Part shown: positions 12,301-25,101 of the stretch, piece by piece
Layout: every line of letters starts with the position of its first letter
Position numbering within the stretch: the stretch's first letter is position 1
Source of the DNA: Clavulina sp. PMI_390
Lineage: Eukaryota > Basidiomycota > Agaricomycetes > Cantharellales > Hydnaceae
Assembly (NCBI GenBank): GCA_015039315.1
Contig: WIDE01000119.1
Coordinates: 1-64,000 of the forward strand
Direction: 5' to 3'
Length of the DNA stretch: 64,000 bases
Notes under the pieces: model-generated
What the model saw: only the letters and a program-made list of their open reading frames with translations
The model's database searches: none
Told to the model about the DNA's origin: nothing
Position numbers and translations under genes: made by a program

Positions 12301-15300
12301 ACTCCTCGGCTACTTCGGTGTGCTTGAGGCCTAACAGTGACCTTTCGAACTCTGTCGACCTAATACCATCTTTCAACGGCACGAAGTTGTTCCCGTCCGC
12401 CACAGCGAGATGAAGTGGTATCAAGCACAGCAGCCCAATCAACCATTTGCCCACTGGGAATGTGGACGGAGTAGGGAACTGTGCACTGAGCACGGCACCC
12501 ATATTCGGGAGCGTCGAGATGACAATATCGGAAAGACTCGTGCCAGTCGGCTTTTGTGTCTTGTGCTCGAATTGCTCGATCATGGTCCGGATGTACTTGG
12601 TGAATCGCTGATTGGTATGTTGAGACGTGACAAAGTGCAAGGACGGGCGCTCTGAGGCAAGCTCAGCACGAGCATGCTGGATCGTCGCTTGAACAGGGTA
12701 TCGACTCCATACATCGGCCAAGCAATCAATCAGCGAGTTGTGCTTCGGTTTATTGGGCGACGGTAGAGAAGCTCCAAGGCCGGAACCCAAGGATGACTTG
12801 GACGCCGCATTGCGTGCCGCGGAGAACTGGGCTTTGATCGCAAAGTCGCTTGATTTCGTCGTGACGAGGACCTTGATGCTGTGCAGGTTGCTGGATTTCG
12901 GAGACGAGTAAACGAGGTATACGTTGTTTCGGGTGATGAAGGAGGTGAGTTGCGGGAAGAAGATCATGTCCGCCGAGATGTCAAGATCAACGCCAGGTGC
13001 CGTGCCGAATGATTCAGTGTGGCATGCTTTCGCGTTCACAACTTCTCCAGAGGCATTGGCAGTAAGCAGGAATACGCAATTACCGTCAGGCGAGCAAAGC
13101 ACCGAATGAGTCCCTTCTGAAAGCCGAATGGACCCATTTCTATGGAAAGCAAGGGTAAGAGACAGCGGTAAGTATGTATCAGATCAAGTTGCTTACTTGA
13201 ACTTCTCAGTGACCAAGGAAATAATCTTCGTGAGCCCAGAGTTGTCGACGAATACCACTTCCTCTCGACCAGGAATGAGGGCTACAGTCTCAATCTCCCC
13301 AAGCGGATTCTCAGAAATCGAAAATAGGTCTAATTCACCGCCCTTGGAACGGAGGGTGGAGAATGTCTCATCCATGGCATAGGTGAAGAGACGGTTCTGG
13401 ATCAAATATGTGAGTGATCATCCTCATCCATCTGGTCAGGATGCCAACAACTTACGTCTAGTCGCGAATATAAACAGACGAGTCGTTTGATCTCATCTAC
13501 GGTCATGATGAAGTCGGCGCCAACCCGAGCAAAGTCAATTTGGCGAGTAGCCTTCCGCTCCCGCAAAGCACTAGGCATCGTCGTCTCCGTCTCCAGATAG
13601 AAGCGGACCTTTGAGTCCACTTCGTCCATGATAACAACGAGATACTTTCCGTTCGGGAAGACGTGAGTTGCTCTAGATAATATAGGCCATGGCGTTAGAT
13701 AGAAGGTAGATATCAATTGAACGGAAGGACAAACTTGAGAGTTGATCCCGGCTGGAGACGGAGCTCCCATTGTGCGCTTGACAACACAATGGGAGTGGGG
13801 ATATGCTCCAAATCGGCTGTCACGCCCTGAACATCAGCAGCTGTGAGTCCTATGGGTTGAACGGTGTATTTGATGTGTGCAGGATCCTCTTCAGAGAGAG
13901 TCTTAGAGATTGCGAAAACTAAAGGTGCTAGAAGTGAGCCATTGTCGATGCGTAGATAGACATCCCGAATTACCTTCCGTTGAGGGCGACTCTGGTGAAG
14001 GCTGTGGACCAGCAAACGAGTGAATTTCCTCAAGATGCACACTACGCCACAAGAGTCCAGATTCAGTTCAACATATCCATCTCAAAACGGCAGGCTTCAA
14101 AGATCGCAAATAAACCCACCACTCCTGACGGGTCTGCTCAGCTTGGTTCAGATCCCTCACGAACACGTCCAGCCGTGGCTTCCTCATCTCGAAGAATCTC
14201 ATCTCCACCACCGAGTCCGACACCTCTTTGATAACAGCATTCTGTTCTGCGCTAATCGCCTGTGCAATCACTGTCGTCTTTGAGTCAATCTTCGCTCTAA
14301 GCCAGCTCGTCGCCAAGCGATTCAGCTCCGCCACAGAGCGCGGGAACGACGAGCCCCACGCTGGCTGGAACAGCTGCTCATTCAAGAAGACCAGGTCATC
14401 GACTCTTGCACTCTCATCAACCCTCTGCTTGACGACATCGTGCCCGGTGCCGAACATGTGCCGGAACGACTTCTTCATCTTGTGCATAAAGCCTCGTGAT
14501 CCAGACGCTTCAACTGATGCTGTGGCAATATCCTGATTCAGATCAGAAATGACGTTGTAAAAGGTATTGCCACCAGCGAGGATAGCAGCATCGAGCCTGT
14601 AGAATTTGTGTGCATTGAGCCGGAGCGCGTTTCGGGTGATAATGTCTGTGACGACGGAGAAGCGGGCTTTGAGGGATTGGAATTGCCCTGGGTCGACACT
14701 GGCAAACTGATTGATGCGAAGAATCGTGGACGGATCTAGCTCATCGAGCTCATGGACATGTTGGCCTATGGGTTGGGTTGGTTAACGAGGTTCATGCACG
14801 GACTGGAAGAAGAGTTGTGCGTGCCTTGAGGTGGACCTTGGGCGACTAAATCTATTTCCATGGCTCGGAGAGGGTTTTCAGCCCACCTGGATAACGATCA
14901 GTTTGTTGAGCTCACACGAACGATATCGCTCGGGAGGCTGCAATATAAACATACCTGTGCATCCCCGAAAGTGCACCAATGAACTGATTCTTGACGTGAT
15001 CCTGGAGTCGCGGATTGTCCAGTGCCAACGCGTCATCAACTTCCATGCGACGGAAAGTTAGTTCATCTTGCTTCGCGACTTCCATTCCAGCCAGATCGCT
15101 ATGATAGGCGTCAACTAGAGCTTCATGACGTTGCACCAGCCCAGCGTTAACCAGCGTGTTGATTGCACTTTCAGTTAGTTCTGAGCCGAGGGAGAAAGTT
15201 CGTGTCGAGTCACTACAGAATAGAGTTCAGTCAATAGGCATTCATGAAAATGTCGAGAACAAAGATTCGTACCGAAGGAATGCTTTGAGCTGAAGAGGGG

Positions 15301-16442
15301 TCAGGAAGACGTCTGCTTTGGTTCCCAGCCATCTTGCCGGCACCTCAGCACCAGTGATGACGGCCTGGCGCTCGTCTCCAGGGATGAGGCGCGGTGACAT
15401 GGGCCCTAGCTGACTAGCCGTTCCTGCCACGCCATTGAGCAAGTTGATCTGAGGAATGTCAGGGGGAGTTATGAGTATTCTAATAATAGTTCGCGATAAA
15501 AGTGCCCAAGCGTACCGTGGAACCAGGTCGAGTCGACACGCTCTCCCGCTGCTCCTTTGTTCGTTCAACACCAAAGCTGTACACCCTCCGCGCGAGCTTG
15601 GCTGGTTGATTGGGTCGTAGATGGTTGGCGGAGGCAGCCTGAGGAGGGTCTTCTTTCTCCCATACGAGGGCTCTAGCGTGTTCATCCGAAATTAAAGAAA
15701 CGATCTGGCGAGTAATCTTGGTGAGGTATCTAAGACAAAACGGATTAAAGGCCATTAACTTGTACAGATTAGGAGGGGGCACCCACCTCATAAAGGTTAC
15801 TCGATTCCTCTTGACGGATGCATTGGCATCGTCGTCCCAAGTATTTGGCTCAGGCCAATACACGACATATCCTCGGTGCGCTCCGCTATGCGGTTCAGCC
15901 TGTCCTCGGATGAAGTACAGGCCTGTCGGTAGCCTCGTTCGCCTAGTAAACATTGCATACCAGTTAGCAGCGTCATAGATGAGTTTCGAGGTGGTTGACA
16001 TACATCTGGCGCACATTGACACCGAATCGCCCGAGGAAAGCAACGAGCTCGGACTCGCTTCCGTAAATGCCCACAGGTTTCAGCAGAATGCTATCAAGCG
16101 CAGCAAAGTCGATCTGTGATTTTCACAATATGAATACATGTGAGACGCGAATACTAATGAGAGAGAGAGAGACCGCGCGCGTACGTTCGTGATAGATTCA
16201 TAGGCACCGGGAGCGATGGACTGGATCAGCCTGCCTACAGAGTCTTGCGAGATGATAAACTTGTCAACTATCCCACTCGAGCTTCGTTCCGCGACGAGTC
16301 CGAGTAATTGATATATATTCTCTGGTTCGGCCACAGTGGCGGAATCTCGTCGGGAGGATGCACTCCTGCGTACGGATGTGTCGACGCTGACAGGGGAGGA
16401 GGGCATGGGAGGCATGGTTGACACAGAAATAGCTCCTGCCAT
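9325..16442 (-). CDS. Giant GBP-like GTPase with Cys-rich repeats, copy B, lacking the vWA domain
   Basis: This is the tandem paralogue of copy A on the same strand. It starts at an ATG at 16442 (MAGAISVSTMPPMPSS) and shares the N-terminal module (..IYQLLGLVAERSSSGIVDKFIISQDSVGRL), the helical middle, the G domain and most of the Cys/His repeats. The G-domain motifs are GEQSVGKS near 12050, CTEGAWMSVTPTD and ALDFEG, so GTP binding should be intact. Sequence is clearly more divergent from A and C than those two are from each other. The homologous frame runs through HTHSLDAKPFHFCGEKC and GTFEQTTWA, where A and C continue for over 300 residues into the vWA domain. Copy B instead reads a short unrelated Ser/Thr/Pro-rich tail and stops at 9325. 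It is therefore either a truncated gene or a natural vWA-less form that might act together with a full-length partner. No internal stop was noticed, but exon borders were not all verified. Confidence 0.78.
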
Positions 16443-17173
16443 GATGGGTGGTCGGGAGAGCCTACCGGACGGATGTCGGTGTCCTCAGATGTGCAATTGG
16501 GGGGTTGGGTAGGTGGATGATGATAAGTGGCCAAAGCCCCCCCTTCAACTTGACTCGAAGCACAGACGACCTGACAGAGCACCTGGCTCGTCAAGAGTAT
16601 GCTCGATGGTGGTGGTGGTGAAGACAACAAAGGCGGCTAGCGGGGGGACGCTGCTAGACGCCAAGGGTTGGAAATGGGCCGTGTCAGGTAGACGGGTGAA
16701 ATGGGCGAGAGCAGCTGAGAGCGTGTCCATGTATTCGGTTCCTAGCGTGCACCGCCTTTGGACTTGTTGGAAACTCGCAATTCAGTGTGGGGGCCAATTA
16801 TTGACAACAGTATTGGCAAGTGATAGCGAGTGTTCCAATTCAAATCCTTGGCACAGGTCATCATCGCAATTCCGAGCTTTTTTCGCCCACGTCGTGCAGC
16901 GTCTTCGTGATTTCGAGAGAGAGAAGAAAAGGAAATCGATTAGATACCATCCTCGCTCTCGAGCCTTCGCTCCATGTGGTCCGAGTCCTTGAAAACTCGG
17001 GACAAATCAAGCCAAATACCACCGAGGCCTCAGGCAATCATTACCCAGGTCAACAAGAGACAATTTGATGGGGGGACATCAGGAAAAAGCAGTACAGGAA
17101 GCAGCCATATAAGATATAACGTAATAAAGATACGCATTCATGCATCATAGGATTTTCAGGATTGGCCGGCCAC
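16443..17173. promoter_or_regulatory. Spacer between copy B start and WDR59 end
   Basis: About 730 bp of non-coding sequence containing the promoter of copy B and the 3' flank of the WDR59 gene. A GA microsatellite lies just inside copy B near 16158-16171. Open frames here lack family similarity that I can recognise. Confidence 0.45.
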
Positions 17174-20100
17174 TCAGCGACGCGGCAGCCCAGCAGTACT
17201 CCGAGAAGACGAACTGTGGGCATGTCGATGTCCGTGTCCCGAGTGATGACGATGGACATGTGGCGGCGGTGGCGTCCTGTCCGCTTCAAACCATCCGCCA
17301 ACTTCTGCGCAACGACATCCGCACCCTGAAGGGCACAACGCCGCAATTTTTGAAGGCAGTGTACGAAGGCATGACTGATGTGAGACATGCGTGCAGCGCA
17401 AGCATGTTCGACCGAGTTCTGGAAACAGAACAAAGGTAAGAAACTTGACGCGAAGGAAGCTTCGAGCCATATGTAATACGCACTTTTGACTGGTAGATGG
17501 CACACTGTGCATCTTGGTTCTGGCGTGCCACCAGTCGTTCTCGTCGCACGACATTTCATCCCACGGGCATGAGCCTTGCGGCCACAGGCTTTGCACAACG
17601 AGATCATCGCTAGAAATATCGTCAGTACCTCATCCTTCTAGTAGCCTCTCAATAAGCTTACTGATGTTCTTTTCAGCATCGAGTTCCCAGTCTCTCGAAA
17701 AGTTCATGAGCTCGGCACGTTGAGTCAACATTCCAAGCTGGCGCAAAGCTTCTCCATAAGCACGGAGATGGCTCTCTAGCTGCACTCGCAACTCGGGTGT
17801 CAACAGTCTAGAGCCCCAAAAGAGTCGTCAGCTCTAGCTCGTGTCTATAAATAGAGAGGCCGTAAATTAAGGCACGTACGGGGGGATGTTGGTCGCGGGC
17901 TCAGAGAACTCTGCCTGGATTTTGGCTGGCCGCGATGAAACAATAGGCATCGTAAGGGATATAGTCTGCCCTCCTCCACCGCCCCCTCCTCCTTGGCTTC
18001 CCATCGATAATAAACGCCCATGTCGATGAGTGTGTAATGGCAGTGTCGTGGAATGTGTCGGGGGGATACGCATGCTCATCATCATCGCCCCCATCCCGGG
18101 AGGAGAGGTCGCGGCCTGCATCTGCGCGTGCACCGACTCTGTCCGTCTCGAATGGATCGATGCAGGCGACGGTGTGCTTGTATTCCCTGCAGAGTGGGAG
18201 CTGATCGGCGGCCCAGCTCCTCCCGACTCAGGTATCTTGGACAGCACGCCTGGAACGGTCTGAGGCCGCTCAGGCTCAGCTCGTGTCATTCGTCTTCGTT
18301 TCAATTCTGCTAATGCAGCTGCGATATTGGGTGGAACATTTGCTAGTGCTGCTTCATCCGCCGTCGTCGAGGTCGATCCTCTACGAGGATGCCCGCTGAA
18401 CGAAGTCTTTGGCTTTCGGGCACCACTAGACCCGCTACTACCCCCAAGGAAAGTCGGATAATTGGCTCGGCTGAGGATGCTGGACCATGAGCCCTTGGAT
18501 GTAGATGACGGCCCCGAGTGTGGGGTATGCGGAGGCGATGTGGAATTTGTGAGCGCAACGGGCTGTGATGGGGCACGAGGAGTGGGTGGCTTGGGTGGAG
18601 CGGGTGCGTGAACGGTGGCTGAGGATAAGCGATGTGAGTAAAAATCAAGTTGGAGCCGGATACTCGGCAAATTTGCGCTTGAGGCAGGAGCCAAGGAAGA
18701 CGCAAGCTTTTTCTGAAGCGAGCCGAGCGCTGCCAAGCGGAAAGTCAGTTGAGGATATTGCACATCGAGTCATGGAGATCAAACATAAAGGCGGTGAGAG
18801 CTGGTACTCACATGCTTTTGAAAGTGCTGTGTCGAGCTTGAGAAGGAGAACAGAGAGCATAGCCAGCATTTGGATATCTTTTTGTCGCAGAAGCTCGTCG
18901 TAGCTACAATACCGCGGAGAGCACGTCATTATATTTACAGGAGCCAAGAACAAGAACAAAGTTACTCACACAGCCCCGATAACTTGCATCAAGTCTCTTT
19001 GGATGATCGCCCTCAACTTTGGGTTAATAGGGCGATTCGTCATCAGAGGACCTGTGACCTCAGCAGGTTCGACGGCTTTGGAAATGACGGATAGAATCAC
19101 GTTCCAGACTTGGGCAATGTCAGGTCGCAATGGTCGACACAATTCAAGTGCATGGGCGGCGAACTGTGCAACAGAGGTAGAAGGGGCTAGGTCGAAGGCT
19201 GAGGTGAGGTCCAAGTCGATGATTCCACCATAATCAGCTGTTGAGACAATGTCAACATTGGTCAGAGGAGGCGCGGGGCGGGTATCTCGAGTTCTCGGAC
19301 GCTGCCAAATAAAATATTCATGAGTTAATCGCACATATACAAAACGCTGCCAGATCGCTCACGATGTATGGCTTCAAGATCAAGCTGTCTGTAAAGTTCG
19401 CTCGCCGCGGGCGTCCCACATCAGCGAAATCTCGCTTGATGTACTCTCGATCGACAGCCAGCCTCGACAAACCCCACATGGCGTCCAGTAATGTCCCACT
19501 TGTTGAAGGAACTACCGAGGAGAAGTTGCTGATTGAACCAGATGGGGAGTCTGGACGGGATCCAGGCGCAGATAATGGGCTAGCGCGCCGTGACAGGATG
19601 ATCAGTTTCCCTGTGCCGCGAGTGATAGTTAGACAACAAATTACTTGTAAGGCGGTTGTAATAGCTTACCGTTGGGCCCAAAGATTCCCTGTGTATGTCG
19701 GTTCTTTGGCAGAGCGTAGTGGTCCCTGAGCAGTGGGATAGGCAGTCCACTATCATCTGGTAGCCCTGGGATCAACGAAGTTTCATCGTCATCCCATCCC
19801 GGAACCGTCCCAGATCCATTCAGCGCCGCATCGGGATCCTGAAGCTCGTACTTTCCCAATAGGTAGAGCAAACAGAGTTCCAAGGCCGGTGCTTCCTTCT
19901 CAAGGATCTTCTTGAGATCTCGGAGAAGTGCATGTCGCTTGCTCCGGGGAATATCACTGGACCCTTTCTCAATCTCAACAGAAGGCCGTGACTTCCGAAG
20001 GAGTGAGGATGGACGAGGATAGGTCGATGGGAAATTGAAGAACGTGACTCGAATGAAGGTTGGCGCCATGTGTGAACCCCAAGGGCCACGCAGCGAGAAA

Positions 20101-22845
20101 ACACATTTTTTGCTCTTGGTGGTGTCCGTCTATAGGCACGGTCTTAGAGTAAAGATCTTGAGAGCTCACAAGTCGTGGCGTACCTTTTCATGCTGTACAA
20201 GGCCACCCAACTTTTTCACGACCTGCGCAACTCTAGCAAAGCGAGGATGATAAGACCAACGTAATGCGGCGGTGATGGAAAAACATACTCCTCTGCAAGA
20301 TCCTGTGGTGCATCATGAGGCAACGGGCTGTTGCTTCGACTGTCCTTCCCTCCGGCCCCAATGCTCCCGCTACCACCAGTTCCAGTTCGCGAAGTCTCTG
20401 TTTCGATCCTCGTCATGCTCCTCAGCCGACTGCGTGACCTCATATTCCACCCCGTACCACCCGTACTCGCGCTGATAGCGCTGTGACTCAAGGCTCTGCT
20501 AGTAGGCCGACTCTGACTCTCCAGTCCCCAGCTTTCGGATCGGTCATTCTCATCAGCATCCGAGTCCCCGTCGTCGTCAAATACATCATCTTCATCATCA
20601 ATGTTATCCCGGTCGAGTGGCCCTACCGAAGATGGGTCACGATCAAGACGAACTGAAGAGAACCAGCTGAGTTGATCCACGCCGCGGCGTTTGTTGCGAG
20701 CGGTCTTTGTCTTTGGGGCGAGGGTCATAGTATAGCGGGGCGTCTGACGGGGAACGACGGTAGACTTGATCGTTTTACCATTTGCATGAATAGTTGCGGT
20801 GGCATTTGGAGTAGCCGAACCTCCCTTATCTACTCGTGAGTTCTGTGTTGGAGTAGTACCTTCAGTGTTGGTTATGTCGATCGGCATAGTGGGGGGTGGT
20901 GGTGGGGGTCTGACAGCTGGGCTAGCGTCAGGGGAGGAGGACAGTGTGGCCTCGGCAGCCAGCTTGTACCGTGTAAAAGGAGCCGTCAGCAGCGATCCCA
21001 GTTGTGGATTGGAGCCTACGACAGTTCGCCGAGTTGCGGCGGTAACAAGTCGCTCATCGAGAAGGAGGAAGTTCTGGTCCGTGGTTTGCGCCGGGGGATC
21101 TCGATAGGTTGTTGACTCTCCTGCGCGACGAGGAATCCAAAGCTGTACAGAGATTGTGAGCTCGAGTGACGTGTAAATTGTGAAATGCACTTACGGGGAT
21201 CGTCCCGCCTCTCTTCCAACCTGTGCGCTGTTTGAAATCTTGATCAGCTCAACAGCGGATATTGAGGACGATTATAGTTTCTCACCTCGAGAACAGTTGG
21301 TGGAATATACTCAAGCTTGACAGTTCGATCTGTAGCCAGCGTCACCAGCTGGAATTCCCGATCATCTACCAGAATCCACGGCTTGAGTATAATGTGATAA
21401 TATTGAGAAGCCCCGTACGTACCAAAGGACGGATCAGTGCCACCGCGACTTCTCCATACGTACTCCTTGACAAGCGCAGTCCGTTCAAAGTCCACAACGC
21501 TCTCCTCCTCATTCCCAAACTCGTACATTTCCAGAGTGTAACTCCCTCGATGTGGCAGGCTCAACACTCCACGGCCGAAAGGGAGATGCCTAGCTCTCCA
21601 GACCGGGTTTGCTGTCTGAATCACCCCAGAGGGAGGGGTTAGAGTCTGGGAATCACTGTCATCTTCAGGGCGAGAGGTATCAAAACGCTTGATAGACGAG
21701 TCAAGAGAGCATGTGATGAGTTCGTCAGGTGCGACACGGGACCAGTCAATCCCATAAATCTTCGAGTGGTGCGCATAAATCGTCTTGAGGGGGACTGCTC
21801 CTTTCTGGGGGGGAGAAGAGGGGTAAGAACGAGTTCGAATGATGTGATATGGAGTATATGTTGACTGAGGAGCAACGTACTCGGTCATCCCAGAGTTGGA
21901 CGTGACCCTTGTGAGCGGAAGCAAGGATGTGAGGGTGTTTATAGTTCCATTTCACTTGTGTTCCTGCGTCTAAACAAGGGGGCCGGTAAGAGAAGAGTGG
22001 TCTCTCTTCAGACCCATATTCACTCACCTTCCCATGTAGTCATTCGCATAACATCTTTCTTCATCCTATCTCGCACGTCCCATATCATGGTCCATCCATC
22101 GATAGAAATGCTTGCTACAGCACAGTTTAGAAATCTAAGGCATCTTTGAGGAAAGAACACATCACGTACCGACGATATTCTCTCTCAGAGGATGCCAATT
22201 GATATCAGTGATAGCTCTGAAGTGCCCGTGAAGAATGTGTTGGATGGAAGTCATGCCCGTGAGCCGAAGGTTCCATATCACAAGCTTCTGATTGGAAGTA
22301 GAGACTATCAGTTCACTGTTAGAGTGATGGGGGCTATGAGAGGATGTTGTTCATTGGTTAGAGCGGGCCAACAAAGTATCTTTAGGCTAGACTACTCACT
22401 TCCATTGAACATCGGCCACTTCCCAGGTTGCACCCTGCGGCAGGAATCGAGGAGTATCGCGGGTATTCTCGAGGTCAACGATGTACATTCCGGCTCGTCT
22501 GGAAATAGCATAACTTAGAGGCTATGGGTGGTTCAAGCATTATAGCGGACTCACGCAGCGAGTACAAGGTCGCGTCCTGAAGGGGAGATACTCATCTGCT
22601 CATCAAATCGGATAGTCAATATTTTGATCATAAAGAATCAGAGTCGAACGTGGAATTCATACGTTGGCTACCGCGTCATTGAGTGCAATGCTCTTCTGTT
22701 CGCGAAACGCATCTTCGGGCACGTCAGAATGTCCAGCGAGGAGTCCCTCAGAGTCTCCGGCTGAATCAGTGCCAGCGTGCGCATCATCGTCTACAAGTCT
22801 ACCACCGCTGTTCACTGCACCTCCAAACGGAGCCTCCGACGCCAT
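17174..22845 (-). CDS. WDR59/Sea3-type subunit of the SEACAT/GATOR2 complex
   Basis: Role in the family: this subunit of SEACAT (yeast) or GATOR2 (animals) activates TORC1 signalling at the vacuole or lysosome by opposing the SEACIT/GATOR1 GTPase-activating complex. Evidence: starting from ATG 22845, the first third reads as WD40 repeats (for example WNYKHPHILASAHKGHVQLWD followed by IYGIDWS..DELITCSLDSSIK). A mid-protein RWD domain lies near 20130-19840 (KKCVFSLRGPWG, then FNFPSTYP and a C-terminal helix ending LLYLLGKYE). A low-complexity Ser/Pro-rich linker follows. The C terminus is a RING-like finger (CTVCHLPVK, then C..C..VSHQSC and CPSGCGCRC) that is diagnostic for WDR59/WDR24 proteins; the WD40-RWD-RING order favours WDR59. 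The extreme tail is His/Ser-rich. The gene is intron-rich and sits head-to-head with YIF1. Confidence 0.88.
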
Positions 22846-22966
22846 GTTGACACCGAGAGGTGTGAGTTGACTATCACACAACAAGTGTCAACAAACGGTG
22901 CTTCCGACGTGTCTGCGAAACGTTGAACTCATTCTTTGGAAAACTAGGCGTTGTTGAGCGGGACTC
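22846..22966. promoter_or_regulatory. Divergent promoter of WDR59 and YIF1
   Basis: The two genes point away from each other and their candidate start codons lie only about 120-335 bp apart, depending on the YIF1 start. The space is too small for two independent upstream regions, so a shared bidirectional promoter is inferred. No clear TATA box was seen. Confidence 0.45.
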
Positions 22967-24476
22967 ATGAACCAACGATATGTCTGTGGCCCTGGAAACT
23001 TCATCATTACTTCCTCTGGCTGCTTGCTGAGATTTCTCTCTCTCTCTCGTTTCTTATAACAGCGCGGCGCACCTTCTCGTTCGCCAGAATTGCACCACCC
23101 CGTCCCGACCCATCCACCTTATGAAATCCCAGAGCCTCCAGGAACGCCCGTTATAGGCTCTTCTTCAGGCATGAACGAACACGTGGGGATGCAGCAGCAA
23201 CAGCAGCCTGGCGGATACATGCGTTACACCAGCCCTCCTCCTCCCCACCAGCAGCTTCCTCCTCACCTCCAACAACAGCAAAACTCGTCACCCTACGCAC
23301 CAGGGAGAGGCCAGCCTGCCTACAGTGTCCCTCCTCCTCAAGCTTACCAGTCGTTCAGTGGTGGTGGTGTTCCTTTACAAGGCTCGATGGCGGTTCCTGG
23401 TGCAGCTGGGCTGGCGGGACAGGGCCACGTGCCACCGCCCCCGCCTATGATGGTACCGAATCTAAGCGCATGGGGCGTGAATGATGCGACGGCACAGATG
23501 GGGATGCAGCTTGGGCAGAGTGCGCTCGCTGCGGGCCAAAACTACATGGAGAAGAATGTGAGTTTGTGATTGATGAAATGTCTCGCGTGCATGGTTTTCG
23601 AGTACTAAGGAAACGTCCTGCAGGTGGCGGCCTTCGTCCCTGTCTCTAGCCTCAAGCACCAGTTCAACGTGTCAAATGCCTACGTGCTCCAAAAACTGCG
23701 GCTTCTACTATTCCCTTGGAGGCACAAGCCTTGGTCAAGGCAAGTGCGGAGGTCAGATACCACTGGTCAGAACGAGGGCTTCAAGCCTCCTCGGGAAGAT
23801 ATCAACAGCCCTGATCTCTACATTCCTTGTGAGTATGCACGGACTATTGATGGAGAAATCTGATACTAACTATGCACGCACAGCAATGGCAATTGTCACG
23901 TATATTTTACTCTGTGCGCTCTACGCTGGCCTCCAGAAACGGTTCAACCCGGAGATGCTAGGAATAATGTCTTCCAAGGCGTTTGGAGTGATCCTGTTCG
24001 ATTTCTTGGTCGTTTGGATTGGCTGCTATTTGCTGGCAATTCAGGGCCAAGGGCAAATTGTTGACCTGTTTGCCTATTCCGGGTATAAGTTTGAAGGGTG
24101 AGCAGTACCTGACAGCGTTCATGAAAGTGGCACCGCTCATGTTGTCATCTCCAGGGTCGTCGTGCTTCTGCTCGGACGCCTAATTGGTCTGCAGGGAATA
24201 CTGTATGGCGTGTTGTTTGCGTACGTGTGGTTCGCAAATGGTTTCTTCATGGTATGTGGCATTTTCCGGATAATCTCCCAGTTGGCAGTTCCTCATTATC
24301 GCGTTCATTGTCCCCAGATACGCTCCCTTCGATATGTTGTCCTTCCAGATCTAACACAATCGCCGAGTAACGTGTCAGTGGCGAACTCACAGCCATCACA
24401 GCGAAGCGCGAGGCGGAATTTCCTGTTCATTATCGCCTTTACCCAGGGCCTGTACATTTGGATACTTTCAGTATAA
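22967..24476 (+). CDS. YIF1: Yif1-family ER-Golgi membrane protein
   Basis: Yif1 binds Yip1 and Ypt-type Rab GTPases and works in vesicle traffic between ER and Golgi. The N-terminal part is Pro/Gln-rich and cytosolic (near 23093-23540). The conserved core follows: FVPVSSLKHQFNVSNAYVL, then FKPPREDINSPDLYIP and several hydrophobic segments (YILLCALYAG, FGVILFDFLVVWIGCYLL, LIGLQGILYGVLFAYVW, and FLFIIAFTQGLYIWI at the stop). The start is unsettled: the main exon opens at an acceptor at 23061-23062 after a CT-rich tract, so a tiny first exon is needed. ATG 22967 and ATG 22980 both give a phase-0 join. Introns also interrupt the core near 23565, 23830, 24097 and 24251. The identification is firm; the first exon is not. 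Confidence 0.87.
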
Positions 24477-25101
24477 TGCTTTATGATAGCTACCGTAGAG
24501 TCCCAGCGTTAGGCTGAATTTATCTCGATTTCTCTCCCTTTTTGGGTGGAGGGATGGGCGCCAAAGCACGTAAAAAATGAATTGACCCTACCTCAAAAGC
24601 AATTCAAAGTTATTTGTCATTGTTTGCTCTCCTCTTCTCCTCATCTCCCACCTCATTTCTCCCCCCCTCCTCCTCCTCTGCCTCCCCCCGCCTTTAGGAT
24701 CTTCTTCCCCCGTCGTCGTCGTTTTTCGCCGCCGTCGCCACCGCTGATCTCGTCGTCGTCGACGCTGCCTTGCTTCTTGGCCGCCGCCGTCGCCTGACCA
24801 GTGTTTCTTCCTCGTTCGTTTTCGCTGTTGGGAGTGCCTTGCTCCTTTCTCCTCTTTCTTCGAACGTTTTAGTGTGCGTGGCCCCTTCCGCTCGTTCCTG
24901 TCGTCGCCGGCGCTTGTGCACGTGGTGCTTTGCCGGTGTTCTCGACGTTGCACTCGTTTCTCATAGTCTCTCCTTTATAATCGCCCTCCTTTGACCTTGG
25001 TTTGCTTTTCGTCCTTTGCCCGCCCGCACCTTTCGTTCCTTTCCCAAATCCCCTCTTTCTCTATCCCCTCCCTATCCCTCCCTCTCTCTCCCCTTCACAC
25101 A
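24477..25101 (+). promoter_or_regulatory. Pyrimidine-rich promoter/leader of the Nrd1-like gene
   Basis: About 600 bp between the YIF1 stop and the next start codon are strongly CT-rich, with runs of TCC/CTCC near 24630-24700 and 25030-25095 and CGTCGT triplets near 24710-24790. The last CT block ends directly at the ATG. CT-rich tracts before the start are typical of well-expressed fungal genes, so this is likely the promoter and 5' leader. Open frames on either strand here are low-complexity artefacts. Confidence 0.5.

Noticed and set aside
16500..17050. Frames on both strands between copy B and WDR59
   Set aside because: No conserved segments; they begin at non-ATG codons or lack splice support.
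20216..20500. Plus-strand open frames within the WDR59 region
   Set aside because: They overlap exons of the minus-strand gene that have clear WD40, RWD and RING similarity.
24546..24994. Long open frames on both strands upstream of the Nrd1-like gene (Arg-rich and Pro/Ser-rich)
   Set aside because: They come from CT-rich and CGT-repeat sequence, have no family match and lie in the promoter and leader region.
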